NCBI GenBank assembly: GCA_963814975.1 | Contig: CAWFFB010000034.1 | Coordinates: 66,112 to 130,111, forward strand | From: CAVUXJ01 sp963814975 | GTDB taxonomy: Bacteria; Acidobacteriota; Vicinamibacteria; Vicinamibacterales; CAVVIG01 | DNA: 64,000 nucleotides | Reading direction: 5' to 3' | In this document: positions 63,919 through 64,000 of the stretch, piece after piece | How the letters are laid out: each line of letters starts with the position of its first letter | How positions within the stretch are numbered: position 1 is the stretch's first letter | Position numbers and translations under genes: made by a program | The notes under the pieces: model-generated | Databases searched by the model: none | What the model was told of the DNA's origin: nothing | Seen by the model: the letters and a program-made list of their open reading frames with translations, nothing else

Positions 63919-64000
63919 CATGAAGAACCTCCTGATCACCGTGCTGCACGTCGCCATTGTGACGGCGAAGTTGTGTGGCCCCGGTGGCGTGCGAGCCGTG
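63919..64000 (+). CDS. Transposase, 5' part (runs off the window)
   Basis: ATG 63919 encodes MKNLLITVLHVAIVTAKLCG PGGVRAV to the window end, in line with the N-terminus of the copy-B transposase (MRDLAVLFLHLLATVARLAG). The same 5' sequence is found as a stub at 58226. Confidence 0.6.

Noticed and set aside
1..64000. CRISPR array or cas genes
   Set aside because: No regularly spaced repeats or Cas motifs were found; the repeats present are IS ends, the tRNA-end pair and the 150-bp tandem duplication.

Overview
This is a GC-rich (roughly 60-65 %) bacterial chromosome segment. The gene content (PEP-CTERM/exosortase pairs, a TreY-TreZ-MalQ-TreS alpha-glucan set, SoxCD, a Rieske oxygenase, VOC dioxygenases and many integrase-core transposase relics) fits a soil Acidobacteriota, most like Vicinamibacteria. 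That assignment is inference from gene families; no rRNA or other taxonomic marker is present.

Layout. 0-2.5 kb: enoyl-CoA hydratase and a frameshifted CaiB/BaiF CoA-transferase. 2.5-5.6 kb: a decayed exosortase with an EpsI-like tail, its tiny PEP-CTERM substrate, and a small secreted Cys/aromatic peptide. 5.6-8.6 kb: integrase relic, tRNA-end repeat, PIN toxin/antitoxin, broken vanadium haloperoxidase. 8.6-15.4 kb: glycogen debranching enzyme and TreZ facing away from TreY. 16-17 kb: a secreted protein that may have a kinase-like fold. 17.9-26.8 kb: an SbmA/BacA-like ABC protein, then an ABC exporter followed 3 bp later by a GT84/glycoamylase-like glucan synthase, which resembles ndvA-ndvB. 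27.7-33.7 kb: MscS channel, second integrase relic and tRNA-end repeat, VOC enzymes, frameshifted MetE-like enzyme, group II intron RT relic. 33.7-47.8 kb: an accessory zone of IS relics around VapBC, HicBA, a RodZ-like protein, a Rieske oxygenase, a methyltransferase, an APC permease, an amidohydrolase and a GMC oxidoreductase cut after 18 codons. 47.9-51.7 kb: MalQ and TreS. 52-58 kb: relics, a DUF385 protein, a beta-propeller lipoprotein, a broken exonuclease and DNA polymerase IV. 58.5-64 kb: SoxCD, an intact IS, and a second exosortase/PEP-CTERM locus whose exosortase is cut by that IS.

How it works together. Debranching enzyme, TreZ, TreY, MalQ and TreS make a coherent glycogen/maltodextrin-to-trehalose route. 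The ABC exporter and GT84 protein are probably a secreted-glucan unit. The two exosortase loci are paralogous: each has an 83-84 residue PEP-CTERM protein directly upstream of its exosortase on the same strand. Both exosortases are interrupted, yet in both the Cys, Arg and His expected in the active site can still be read.

Caveat. Many genes are split by one-base shifts, several at short homopolymers. Long neighbours (TreY, TreZ, debranching enzyme, both ABC proteins) are intact, so real decay is plausible, but each pseudogene call depends on read support.
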